Shown: positions 56,166-64,000 of the stretch, one piece after another | Layout: every line of letters starts with the position of its first letter | Numbering within the stretch: the stretch's first letter is position 1 | Origin: Yoonia maritima | Lineage (GTDB): Bacteria > Pseudomonadota > Alphaproteobacteria > Rhodobacterales > Rhodobacteraceae | NCBI RefSeq assembly: GCF_002933395.1 | Contig: NZ_PKFN01000008.1 | Location: 186,001 to 250,000, forward strand | DNA: 64,000 nt | Reading direction: 5' to 3' | Program-made: the position numbers and the translations under genes | Notes under the pieces: model-generated | What the model was told of the DNA's origin: nothing | What the model saw: only the letters and a program-made list of their open reading frames with translations | The model's database searches: none

Positions 56166-57689
56166 TCACAGCGGAATGTTGTCGTGTTTCTTCCACGGGT
56201 TTTGCAATTTCTTGCTCCTTAGCGATGCAAAGGCCCGGCATACCCGTTTGCGTGTCGAATGCGGCATGATCACTTCGTCGATGAACCCTTTTTCAGCGGC
56301 AACAAATGGGTTCGCGAAACGATCTTCGTATTCTTTCGTCCGCTCCGCGATTTCTTCGGGCGTTTTACCGCGGTGGATGATCTCGGTTGCGCCCTTGGCG
56401 CCCATCACCGCGATTTCAGCCGTCGGCCACGCATAGTTGAAATCGCCGCGCAGGTGTTTGGACGCCATCACGTCATATGCGCCGCCGTAAGCTTTGCGGG
56501 TGATAACAGTCACTTTGGGTACAGTGGCCTCACCATAAGCAAAGAGCAATTTCGCTCCGTGCTTAATAACGCCACCGTACTCTTGTGATGTACCAGGGAG
56601 GAAACCGGGCACGTCAACGAGGGTCAGGATCGGAATTTCAAAGGCATCACAGAACCGCACAAAACGCGCGGCTTTGCGTGAACTATCGATATCAAGACAG
56701 CCAGCCAACACCATCGGTTGGTTAGCCACGACACCGACTGTCGATCCTTCAAGGCGAATAAATCCAGTCAGAATGTTTTTCGCAAACTCTTCCTGAATTT
56801 CATAAAAATCACCTTCATCTGCGAGCTTATGAATCAGCTCTTTCATGTCATAAGGCGCGTTCGGGTTATCAGGGATCAGCGTATCAAGGCTGTCTTCAAT
56901 CCGGTTCACATCATCAAAGAACGGACGTACCGGTGGTTTCTCGCGGTTATTCAACGGCAAGAAATCAACCAAACGGCGCGCTTCGGCCAAAGCCTCGACA
57001 TCGTTATCAAACGCGCCATCTGCAACGCTGGATTTCTTGGAATGGGTCGATGCACCGCCAAGTTCTTCGGCGGTCACGACTTCGTTCGTGACAGTTTTCA
57101 CAACGTCAGGACCAGTCACAAACATATAGCTGCTATCTTTGACCATAAAGATAAAGTCGGTCATCGCCGGGCTATAAACGGCACCTCCCGCGCAAGGGCC
57201 CATGATCAGGCTGATCTGTGGAACAACGCCCGATGCCATAATATTGCGTTGGAAAACCTCGGCATAGCCCGCAAGCGATGCAACGCCTTCTTGGATACGC
57301 GCGCCACCTGAGTCGTTGATACCAATCACTGGCGCGCCATTTTGCATAGCCATATCCATGATCTTGCAAATCTTTTGGGCATGCGTTTCGGATAGCGAAC
57401 CACCGAAGACAGTGAAATCCTGTGAAAACACATAGACCATACGACCGTTAATCGTGCCCCAGCCCGTTACAACACCATCACCCGCTGGACGGTCATCTTC
57501 CATCCCAAAGTCGGTGCAGCGATGCGCGACAAACATATCGAATTCTTCGAACGACCCTTCGTCCAGCAATAGATCAATCCGCTCGCGCGCGGTTAGCTTG
57601 CCTTTGCTGTGCTGTGCAGCGATCCTACGTTCACCACCGCCAAGCCGCGCGATGTCACGCCGGTTTTCGAGCTCTTGCAAAACATCCAT
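56166..57689 (-). CDS. pccB: Propionyl-CoA carboxylase, beta subunit
   Basis: 507 residues. Carboxyltransferase domains: the N-half has [22 protein letters not shown] and [11 protein letters not shown]; the C-half has the [24 protein letters not shown] and [18 protein letters not shown] blocks. It forms the acyl-CoA carboxylase with biotinylated PccA. The start has AAGGGG. Its promoter region faces the MFS gene and holds TGCAAA repeats and a palindrome (57761-57838), probable targets of the ScfR/PccR-type regulator at 59148. Confidence 0.95.
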   Translation of the reverse strand: MDVLQELENRRDIARLGGGERRIAAQHSKGKLTARERIDLLLDEGSFEEFDMFVAHRCTDFGMEDDRPAGDGVVTGWGTINGRMVYVFSQDFTVFGGSLSETHAQKICKIMDMAMQNGAPVIGINDSGGARIQEGVASLAGYAEVFQRNIMASGVVPQISLIMGPCAGGAVYSPAMTDFIFMVKDSSYMFVTGPDVVKTVTNEVVTAEELGGASTHSKKSSVADGAFDNDVEALAEARRLVDFLPLNNREKPPVRPFFDDVNRIEDSLDTLIPDNPNAPYDMKELIHKLADEGDFYEIQEEFAKNILTGFIRLEGSTVGVVANQPMVLAGCLDIDSSRKAARFVRFCDAFEIPILTLVDVPGFLPGTSQEYGGVIKHGAKLLFAYGEATVPKVTVITRKAYGGAYDVMASKHLRGDFNYAWPTAEIAVMGAKGATEIIHRGKTPEEIAERTKEYEDRFANPFVAAEKGFIDEVIMPHSTRKRVCRAFASLRSKKLQNPWKKHDNIPL

Positions 57690-57760
57690 CAGATCGCCCC
57701 TTCGCCAATTCGATATACTCTCTTAACCCTAATCGGTTTTATCGCGAAGCACGAAGCGGA

Positions 57761-57838
57761 ATATTTGCAAATTCTACGTTTAGCTAAACCCACATTATGC
57801 AAACATGCAAACTTTTGCCTTTTGATAAAAATTTATCA
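57761..57838. promoter_or_regulatory. Operator cluster between pccB and the MFS gene
   Basis: TTTGCAAA at 57764-57771, two TGCAAAC motifs in tandem 8 bases apart at 57798-57812, and a perfect TGATAAA/TTTATCA palindrome at 57823-57838. TTTGCAAA-type half-sites are reported, from memory, for PccR of Rhodobacter sphaeroides upstream of pccB. Shared control of pccB and the MFS gene is inferred. Confidence 0.6.
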
Positions 57839-57883
57839 CGCTCACCGATAGACAACCCAAACGCGCGCACCTAACTCTTGGCA

Positions 57884-59095
57884 ATGAGCAATTTACCCTT
57901 CATTCGTTTTTTAGATCGCAGCACGCCACCACATATTGTCACCCTTGTGCTTATCACAGGCATGTCAGCGCTAAGCATGTCGATTTTTCTGCCCTCACTC
58001 GCCAAGATGACGACCTACTTCGACACCGACTACGCCATCATGCAGATCGCGTTATCTGGCTACTTGGCCGCGACTGCTGTGCTGCAAATATTCATCGGCC
58101 CAATCTCGGACCGTTACGGCAGGCGCATCATGATCATGGGTGCACTGGCAATTTTCGTCATCGCGTCAATCGGCGCATTTCTTGCACCGACAGTACAAGC
58201 CTTCTTATTTTTCCGTATTCTGCAGGCCGCGGTCGCCACATCCCTCGCGCTCAGCCGCGCAATCGTACGCGATATCGTTTCCCAAGAAGAAGCCGCATCA
58301 ATGATGGGCTATGTTACGATGGGCACAGCACTAGTTCCGATGTTCGGCCCGATGGTCGGTGGACTACTAGACGAGGCATTCGGCTGGCATGCAACATTCG
58401 TTTTTCTTGCACTCGCAGGGGCTGCCACCCTTATTCTCGTATATCTGGATCTTGGCGAAACGGTTGCAAAGGGTGGCGTTAGCTTTCGCGATCAGGTCAA
58501 AGCCTACCCAGAGCTACTAAGTTCGCCGCGTTTCTGGGGTTACGCGCTGTGCAGTGCGTTTTCGTCAGGTGCATTCTTCGCCCTACTGGGCGGAGCATCC
58601 TTTGTCGGCAGTACGATCTTTGGGCTTTCCCCAATGTGGAGCGGCATTGCCCTTGGCGCGCCAGCCATTGGATATGCGGTCGGGAACTTCCTGTCAGGCA
58701 AATATTCGATACGCGTCGGCATCAATAAAATGGCAGTCATTGGAACCAGCCTCACCATTATCGGCCTTGGAATGTCTGCAGCCCTCACAATAGGAGGCAT
58801 CGTACATCCGCTTAATTTCTTTGGGTTTTGTATATTTCTTGGCCTCGGCAACGGTATCGTCTTACCGAATGTGATGGCTGGGTCAATTTCGGTCAGACCC
58901 CACCTTGCAGGTACAGCCAGCGGACTAAGCGGGGCAATCATGATTGGCGGTGGCGCGGCCCTTTCTCAACTGGCAGGAGGAATTTTGACAGTCGAAACAG
59001 GCACTCTGCCCCTTCAACTTCTGATGCTCGCGACAGCAGTATGTTCACTCTTGTCCGTGCTGTTCGTCATCTGGCGCGAACGCAAGATCGCTTGA
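57884..59095 (+). CDS. MFS drug efflux transporter, Bcr/CflA-like
   Basis: 403 residues from ATG 57884; a TTG two codons earlier is less likely. Twelve membrane helices: the first with HIVTLVLITGMSALSMSIFLPSLAKM, then the MFS motif GPISDRYGRRIMIMG near 78-92, and ALVPMFGPMVGGLLDEAFGW as the motif C region. Substrate unknown. It is divergent from pccB and upstream of the ScfR gene, so export of an acid or coregulation with propionate use is possible but only inferred. Confidence 0.85.
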   Translation: MSNLPFIRFLDRSTPPHIVTLVLITGMSALSMSIFLPSLAKMTTYFDTDYAIMQIALSGYLAATAVLQIFIGPISDRYGRRIMIMGALAIFVIASIGAFLAPTVQAFLFFRILQAAVATSLALSRAIVRDIVSQEEAASMMGYVTMGTALVPMFGPMVGGLLDEAFGWHATFVFLALAGAATLILVYLDLGETVAKGGVSFRDQVKAYPELLSSPRFWGYALCSAFSSGAFFALLGGASFVGSTIFGLSPMWSGIALGAPAIGYAVGNFLSGKYSIRVGINKMAVIGTSLTIIGLGMSAALTIGGIVHPLNFFGFCIFLGLGNGIVLPNVMAGSISVRPHLAGTASGLSGAIMIGGGAALSQLAGGILTVETGTLPLQLLMLATAVCSLLSVLFVIWRERKIA

Positions 59096-59099
59096 CCCC

Positions 59100-59141
59100 A
59101 CCTTTGCATTGGCTAATTTAAGTTAGCAAACTTGCAAAGGT
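59100..59141 (+). promoter_or_regulatory. Dyad operator in front of the ScfR gene
   Basis: ACCTTTGCA (59100-59108) and TGCAAAGGT (59133-59141) form perfect 9-bp arms, with inner GCTAA (59112-59116) and TTAGC (59123-59127). The right arm contains the ribosome site (AAAGG) of the regulator gene at 59148, so bound regulator would directly block its own expression. Confidence 0.6.
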
Positions 59142-59147
59142 AGCCAA

Positions 59148-60548
59148 ATGGCCGTTCAGAAACTCTATGCGGGCGCAAAGCTGCGCGAACTCCGTGGACG
59201 GCTATCGCTGACGCAAAAGGATTTCGCCGGAAAACTTGGCGTGTCCCTGCCCTACTTAAACCAAATGGAAAATAACAACCGCCCCGTTTCGACTGCGGTG
59301 GTACTGGGCTTGGCGCAAGAGTTCGGGTTCGACGTGACCGAATTACAAGCCGGGGACGAAGCCCGCCTTGTAGGGGATATGCGCGAAGCGATGGCCGATC
59401 CGGTCCTAAGCGGCGCGGCCCCTGCCCTTGCTGACCTGCGGCTGGTCGCCGCAAACGCCCCCTCGATAGCCCGCGCGTTCCTAGATCTACACGCCGCTTA
59501 TCGCCAAACCCATGAACGACTTGCATCCCTAGACGAGGCATTGGGCCGTGAAGACGCCCGCCTGCAACCCAGCCCATGGGAAGAGGTGCGTGATTTCTTT
59601 CACTATTGCGACAACTATATCGATGCCGTGGATCGCAGTGCCGAACGTTTCGCAAGCCAACGCGAACCGGATGAGACAATCGCAGACGCCGTTATTCGCG
59701 CGCTGTCAGCCCAGCAAATCAATGTCGTTTACGGCGACACCAATACGGTTCGCCACTACGATGCCCCTAGCAAAACGTTGACTATTTCGCGCTATGCGCA
59801 CCCTGCAACCCAAAGCTTTCAATTGTTACTGCAGCTCGCGCTGATCACGCAAGAAGCATTATTAGACGCAACACTGGACCTTGCCCGTTTTCAATCACCC
59901 GAGGCCCGCAGCATCGCGAAAGTTGGGCTTGCGAACTACTTTGCAGGGGCCGCCCTGATGCCATACGGCGCATTCCTAGACGCCGCACAAAAAGAACGGC
60001 ACGACCTAGAGGTGCTTGCGACACGTTTCGGCGCGTCCATCGAACAAGTCGCGCACCGCCTTTCGACCATGCAGCGCCCTGGCGCAAAGGGCATTCCATT
60101 CTTCTTTGTTCGGGTCGATCAGGCCGGAACGATCACCAAACGCCATTCGGCCACGACACTGCAATTTGCACGATACGGTGGGGCCTGCCCGCTGTGGAAC
60201 ATGCACCAAGCGTTCGAAACACCGGGCCAATTCTTGCGCCAACTTGCCGAAACACCAGACGGTGCACGCTATTTCTGCCTTGCCCGCGACGTCAGCAAAT
60301 CGGGCGGCGCATATAATGTCCCAACACGGCGTTATGCAATTGGGTTAGGGTGCGAGGTGCGCCACGCACCCGCGCTGGTCTACGCCGATCACATGGATTT
60401 GGGCGCGGCAGATGCCTATGCCCCGATCGGGATTTCGTGCCGAATCTGCGAACGCCGCAATTGTCATCAGCGGTCAGTACCCCCACTTGAACGCCAGCTT
60501 CGCGTTGATCCAAATACGCGCGGCGTACTACCCTATCAAATCGACTGA
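59148..60548 (+). CDS. pccR: Short-chain fatty acyl-CoA regulator (ScfR/PccR type), XRE family
   Basis: 466 residues. XRE HTH at about 10-65 (KLRELRGRLSLTQKDFAGKLGV), then an IrrE/peptidase-like middle region (RYAHPATQSFQLLLQLALI) and the DUF2083 C-terminus with Cys cluster SCRICERRNCHQRSVPP (C431, C434, C439). This matches PccR of R. sphaeroides, which activates pccB in response to propionyl-CoA-like effectors. It is two genes from pccB. The candidate operator at 59100-59141 lies directly before it, suggesting autoregulation. Confidence 0.88.
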   Translation: MAVQKLYAGAKLRELRGRLSLTQKDFAGKLGVSLPYLNQMENNNRPVSTAVVLGLAQEFGFDVTELQAGDEARLVGDMREAMADPVLSGAAPALADLRLVAANAPSIARAFLDLHAAYRQTHERLASLDEALGREDARLQPSPWEEVRDFFHYCDNYIDAVDRSAERFASQREPDETIADAVIRALSAQQINVVYGDTNTVRHYDAPSKTLTISRYAHPATQSFQLLLQLALITQEALLDATLDLARFQSPEARSIAKVGLANYFAGAALMPYGAFLDAAQKERHDLEVLATRFGASIEQVAHRLSTMQRPGAKGIPFFFVRVDQAGTITKRHSATTLQFARYGGACPLWNMHQAFETPGQFLRQLAETPDGARYFCLARDVSKSGGAYNVPTRRYAIGLGCEVRHAPALVYADHMDLGAADAYAPIGISCRICERRNCHQRSVPPLERQLRVDPNTRGVLPYQID

Positions 60549-60575
60549 ACGTCATTCTAGGAAAGAAAACACAAT

Positions 60576-61037
60576 ATGGAACTGACAGGCACACGTGTCA
60601 TCACAGCAGACATCGATACAGTCTGGGCGCATCTTAACAATGCTGAAACCTTGCAAGCCTGCATCCCGGGCTGTCAGGAATTGACGGGATCAGCCGAAGA
60701 CGGATTTGCCGCAGTCGTCAAACAAAAGGTCGGCCCGGTATCCGCGACCTTCAAGGGTGAAGTCACACTTGAAAACGTTGCCGCACCTAATAGCTATACA
60801 ATCGTTGGCGAAGGCAAAGGTGGGGTTGCAGGATTTGCCAAAGGGCGGGCCGATGTAACGCTCTCACCCGTCACTGAAGGGACCGAACTTAGCTATGTGG
60901 TCGATGCAAAAGTCGGCGGCAAGCTAGCGCAATTGGGCAGCCGCGTGATCGGCGGATTTGCCAAAAAGATGGCCGATCAGTTCTTTGAAAAATTCCAAGA
61001 TACCGTCGAAGGCAGAGACAATGAAACCTCTGCCTAA
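60576..61037 (+). CDS. CoxG-like SRPBCC-family protein
   Basis: 153 residues, carbon monoxide dehydrogenase subunit G type: MELTGTRVITADIDTVWAHLNNAETLQACIPGC at the start and GRADVTLSPVTEGTELSYVVDAKVGGKLAQLGSRVIGG later. CoxG-like proteins of this kind occur with or without CO dehydrogenase; no cox genes are here, so the role is unknown. It follows the regulator gene after 27 bases in the same direction. Confidence 0.88.
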   Translation: MELTGTRVITADIDTVWAHLNNAETLQACIPGCQELTGSAEDGFAAVVKQKVGPVSATFKGEVTLENVAAPNSYTIVGEGKGGVAGFAKGRADVTLSPVTEGTELSYVVDAKVGGKLAQLGSRVIGGFAKKMADQFFEKFQDTVEGRDNETSA

Positions 61038-61045
61038 GATGTGAA

Positions 61046-61288
61046 CTAGGCCGCGTTTGCTAGCAAATTTGCGATTTTGTCTTTCAAAGCCATCCGCTGT
61101 TTACGCATTTGCGCCATGTTCAGATCATCTGTCGGCTCTACGTCAGTCTCGGCGCGGTGAACCGCACGGTTAAGATCGTGGTATTCATCGTACAGCTTTG
61201 CGAAATGCGCGTTAGATGCTTTTAGCTGCTGCATTACCTCAAGCTGGTCAGGGAATTCCGCTAGCAATTCATGAGGTGTGTGAGACAT
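61046..61288 (-). CDS. YdcH-family (DUF465) small protein
   Basis: 80 residues from ATG 61288, with AAGGA upstream; the 12 codons before are not family-like. The helical hairpin FPDQLEVMQQLKASNAHFAKLYDEYHDLNRAVHRAE is typical of the family, followed by LNMAQMRKQRMALKDKIANLL. Function unknown. Convergent to the CoxG-like gene. Confidence 0.85.
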   Translation of the reverse strand: MSHTPHELLAEFPDQLEVMQQLKASNAHFAKLYDEYHDLNRAVHRAETDVEPTDDLNMAQMRKQRMALKDKIANLLANAA

Positions 61289-61366
61289 GGTTCTATCCTT
61301 CTGATGTCCAATTGAGGTCATCATAAAGCGGCCCGTATGGCCTCACATTGATCCGGATCAACAAAT

Positions 61367-62014
61367 TTAACGACGTGCGGGGCGCCAACCCGCCGCTTCG
61401 GCCTCGGTCACCGTGCAAAACCAGCGCTCACCAGTTGCCGTGTTTATCCCGGTTCGGTCATAGTTTTGATTGCCCGGAACATGATAGATACGACCACCAC
61501 CCGAAATGTTGCCCTTGATCACGCAGTCGGTCGTTGGCGCGTTGCGTTCGGCGACCTGTTCCGACCGATACTCGGCTGGCGCTTGCACCTGAAATCCCCA
61601 AAGTCCGCGACCCATTATGGCCGCCGCCTTTTCATCCAGATCATAATCGCCTGAATATTGCCGATAGGCCCAAGCATATCCTGCACTCACAATCGTTGCA
61701 CCCATGTCCGCACCATCGACAGTGCAGCGTGCAACGACGCGCCCATATCGATCAGTATCAACTTTGGCACATCGTGCGTCGCGACCCTCGTATAGGGCCA
61801 ACACGGCATTACGTGCCCACGCACCGCAATCCCATTCGTCACCATTCACGGAACAAGGCTGCCCCATCTCGGGCGCATCAATGCCATGCAAACGCACCCG
61901 CACACCGCCGACATCCAACGTATCAGCGTCGATCACATGGATCGTGCCATTAGGCGCAGCCATAGCAGCCGAGGCGCTAATTATAAAAATGAGAAGAGAC
62001 CAAAACCGGAACAT
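61367..62014 (-). CDS. Secreted thermonuclease-family (SNase-like) protein
   Basis: 215 residues from ATG 62014, chosen because a signal peptide (MFRFWSLLIFIISASAAMA) starts there; the frame is open a few codons upstream. The nuclease fold has VRLHGIDAPEMGQPC with the catalytic Arg41 and Glu49, and the later DRYGRVVARC supplies the second Arg. The C-terminal part with CVIKGNISGGGRIYHVPGNQNYDRT is a common extension of roseobacter thermonucleases. Likely periplasmic or extracellular DNA/RNA nuclease. Confidence 0.85.
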   Translation of the reverse strand: MFRFWSLLIFIISASAAMAAPNGTIHVIDADTLDVGGVRVRLHGIDAPEMGQPCSVNGDEWDCGAWARNAVLALYEGRDARCAKVDTDRYGRVVARCTVDGADMGATIVSAGYAWAYRQYSGDYDLDEKAAAIMGRGLWGFQVQAPAEYRSEQVAERNAPTTDCVIKGNISGGGRIYHVPGNQNYDRTGINTATGERWFCTVTEAEAAGWRPARR

Positions 62015-62030
62015 GCCGGTTAAGTAAATG

Positions 62031-62063
62031 TTAACATCACCCCCGTTCAAGGGGTGATGTTAA
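62031..62063 (-). terminator. Terminator hairpin between betA and the nuclease gene
   Basis: TTAACATCACCCC (62031-62043) pairs perfectly with GGGGTGATGTTAA (62051-62063). It lies just past the betA stop in the leftward direction. The T-run is short, so efficiency is uncertain, but 13 perfect pairs are notable. Confidence 0.55.
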
Positions 62064-62069
62064 TAAAGG

Positions 62070-63727
62070 TTAACGCTGTGATGTTTCCCAGTTCGGATTG
62101 ATCCAAGGCTCATCGTTCACAGCTGGCAACGGGTTACGCTGCAAAATGTGGTCAGACACTTTTTCTCCGACCATAATGGAGGGCGCGTTCAGGTTCCCGT
62201 TGGTAATACGCGGGAAGATCGAACTATCAGCAAGCCGCAGACCTTCTACTCCGATCACGCGGGCCTCTGGATCAACAACAGCCATTGGGTCATCAACCGC
62301 GCCCATCTTGCAGGTACCACACGGGTGATAAGCACTTTCGGCATGTTCGCGGATAAAGTTATCCAACTCTTCGTCAGACTGCGCGGCTTCACCCGGTTGG
62401 ATCTCATGACCACGATATTCGTCAAACGCGGCCTGTCCAAAGATTTCGCGGGTGAGGCGGATACACTTGCGGAAATCCTCCCAATCGGAAGGCTCGGACA
62501 TATAGTTGAACTCAATCTTCGGATTATCGTTCGGATCGCTTGACCGCAGCGTGACCTGCCCGCGCGACTTCGACCGCATCGGGCCGACATGTGCTTGGAA
62601 ACCATGCCCTTCTGGCGCGACCTTGCCGTCATAACTGACTGCAATCGGCAGGAAGTGGTACTGGATATCAGGGTAATCAACGCCCTTGTCAGAGCGAATA
62701 AAGCCAGCGCTTTCAAACTGGTTCGAAGATCCCAAACCGGTTTTCCAAAGCAACCATTCCAGCCCGATCTTGGCCTTGCCACGCAGGTTCCAATAGGAAA
62801 ACAGCGTGACAGGTTTTGTCGCGGCTTGTTGAATGTAAAGTTCAAGGTGGTCTTGCAGGTTTTGCCCCACGCCGGGACGGTCTGCGACCACGTCAATACC
62901 GTGCTCGGCCAGATGTTCCGCTGGGCCAATGCCAGACAACATCAGCAATTTTGGTGAGTTTAGCGAAGACGCAGCAACGATGACTTCGACGTTGGCTTTG
63001 ATCACTTCGATCTTATTACCGCGGCTGACTTCGACACCAACAGCCTTGCCATTTTCGATCACGATACGACGTGCAAAGGCACGCGTGATGTTGCAGTTGG
63101 CGCGTTTCAATGCAGGGCGCAGATATGCGTTCGCTGCGGACCAACGGTAACCTTTATAAATCGTCGCATCAAAGGGGCCAAATCCCTCTTGCTGCTGACC
63201 GTTGTAATCGCCAGTCACAGGATAACCCGCCTCTTCGCCCGCTTTCACAAACGCGCGGGTCAGTGGGTTTTTGCGTGGGCCACGTGTGACATGGAGGGGG
63301 CCGTCGTTGCCGCGCCATGCAGGATCACCACCATGGCCGCCATCATGCCAATGTTCCATACGTTTGAAATAGGGCAGCACATCTGCATAGGACCAACCAT
63401 GCGCCCCGCTTTCGGCCCAGTGATCAAAATCACGCGCGTGACCGCGCACATAGATCATCCCGTTAATCGACGACGATCCCCCGATGACCTTGCCGCGTGG
63501 TGTGACCAGCGAGCGGCCACCTAGATGCGGTTCAGGTTCTGTTTTCAGTCCCCAATCATACATCTTCATGTTCATTGGATAAGACAGCGCCGCTGGCATC
63601 TGAATGAACGGACCACGATCTGAACCACCGTGTTCGATGATAAGCACATGCTTACCAGCTTCGGCCAGACGATACGCCATGGCACAACCGGCCGAACCGG
63701 CCCCAACAATTACATAATCTGCTTGCA

Positions 63728-63728
<1 letters not shown>
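62070..63728 (-). CDS. betA: Choline dehydrogenase
   Basis: 552 residues, GMC oxidoreductase. FAD motif [16 protein letters not shown] (8-23). GMC blocks [18 protein letters not shown] and [17 protein letters not shown] are present, and the C-terminal HPCGTCKMG with catalytic His. It oxidises choline to betaine aldehyde, the first step to the osmoprotectant glycine betaine. It starts one base into the stop of betB (TAATG), confirming a betB-betA operon. Confidence 0.94.

Positions 63729-64000
<272 letters not shown>

Overview
The window reads as chromosomal DNA of a marine Roseobacter-group alphaproteobacterium (Rhodobacteraceae). The evidence is gene content and order: TadG/TadE pseudopilin-like genes, tandem DUF1194 proteins, lgt-midA-pgeF, proS near lolC-lolD, hdaA-ppk-ppx, a propionyl-CoA carboxylase cluster with a ScfR/PccR-type regulator, and betB-betA. 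The moderate base composition suggests a Loktanella/Yoonia/Octadecabacter-like member, but that is inference. I see no insertion sequence, prophage, integrase, CRISPR array or rRNA operon. Both ends cut genes: dnaG on the left and betB on the right.

Layout. 1-1253 is the 5' part of dnaG. 1632-4443 is a three-gene tadG-tadE-tadE-like unit. 4440-12531 holds small envelope genes, hom, glpX, recJ, two tRNA-Glu genes with matching promoters, glyoxalase I, two DUF1194 genes and a MarR-type regulator. 12532-20250 holds the coupled XRE regulator-sdhE pair, aspartate aminotransferase, the proC-csaA-hydroxyacid dehydrogenase operon, a YbjN protein, an M42 peptidase with a kinase-like partner, and small membrane proteins. 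20467-26712 holds ubiK, lgt-midA-pgeF, a degenerate Hint protein, a MATE pump and a DUF2461 protein. 26735-32222 is more accessory: a saccharopine-dehydrogenase-like/DUF4166 protein with a DCC partner, a GFA protein, an epimerase and a second, Cys-containing Hint protein. 32352-39099 holds parE with a trailing orphan gene, a structured non-coding stretch, a cytochrome c lipoprotein, lolD-lolC, a ThuA protein and a DUF2937 protein. 39263-50381 holds proS, an AI-2E-type permease, hdaA, ppk, ppx, an operon of nuclease, DnaJ/TerB, GNAT and VOC genes, and nhaA. 50413-61037 is the propionate/methylmalonyl-CoA block. 61046-64000 ends with a YdcH protein, a secreted nuclease and betA-betB.

How genes work together. 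PccA/PccB carboxylate propionyl-CoA, and methylmalonyl-CoA mutase (scpA) converts the product towards succinyl-CoA. A ScfR/PccR homologue is encoded beyond an MFS exporter, and TTTGCA-type repeats lie both in the pccB/MFS divergent promoter and as a dyad directly in front of the regulator gene. ppk and ppx make and degrade polyphosphate. lgt, lolC and lolD serve lipoprotein maturation and sorting. betA/betB make glycine betaine from choline.

The strongest signals beyond routine annotation are the propionate operators, a 15-bp-stem hairpin between hom and glpX, a recurrent GTAGGGTGGGTTT-type palindrome at three intergenic sites, a structured non-coding stretch at 35001-35390, a paired intact/degenerate set of Hint proteins, and several perfect palindromes in promoter regions. 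I did not find a clearly new multi-gene defence or biosynthetic system.
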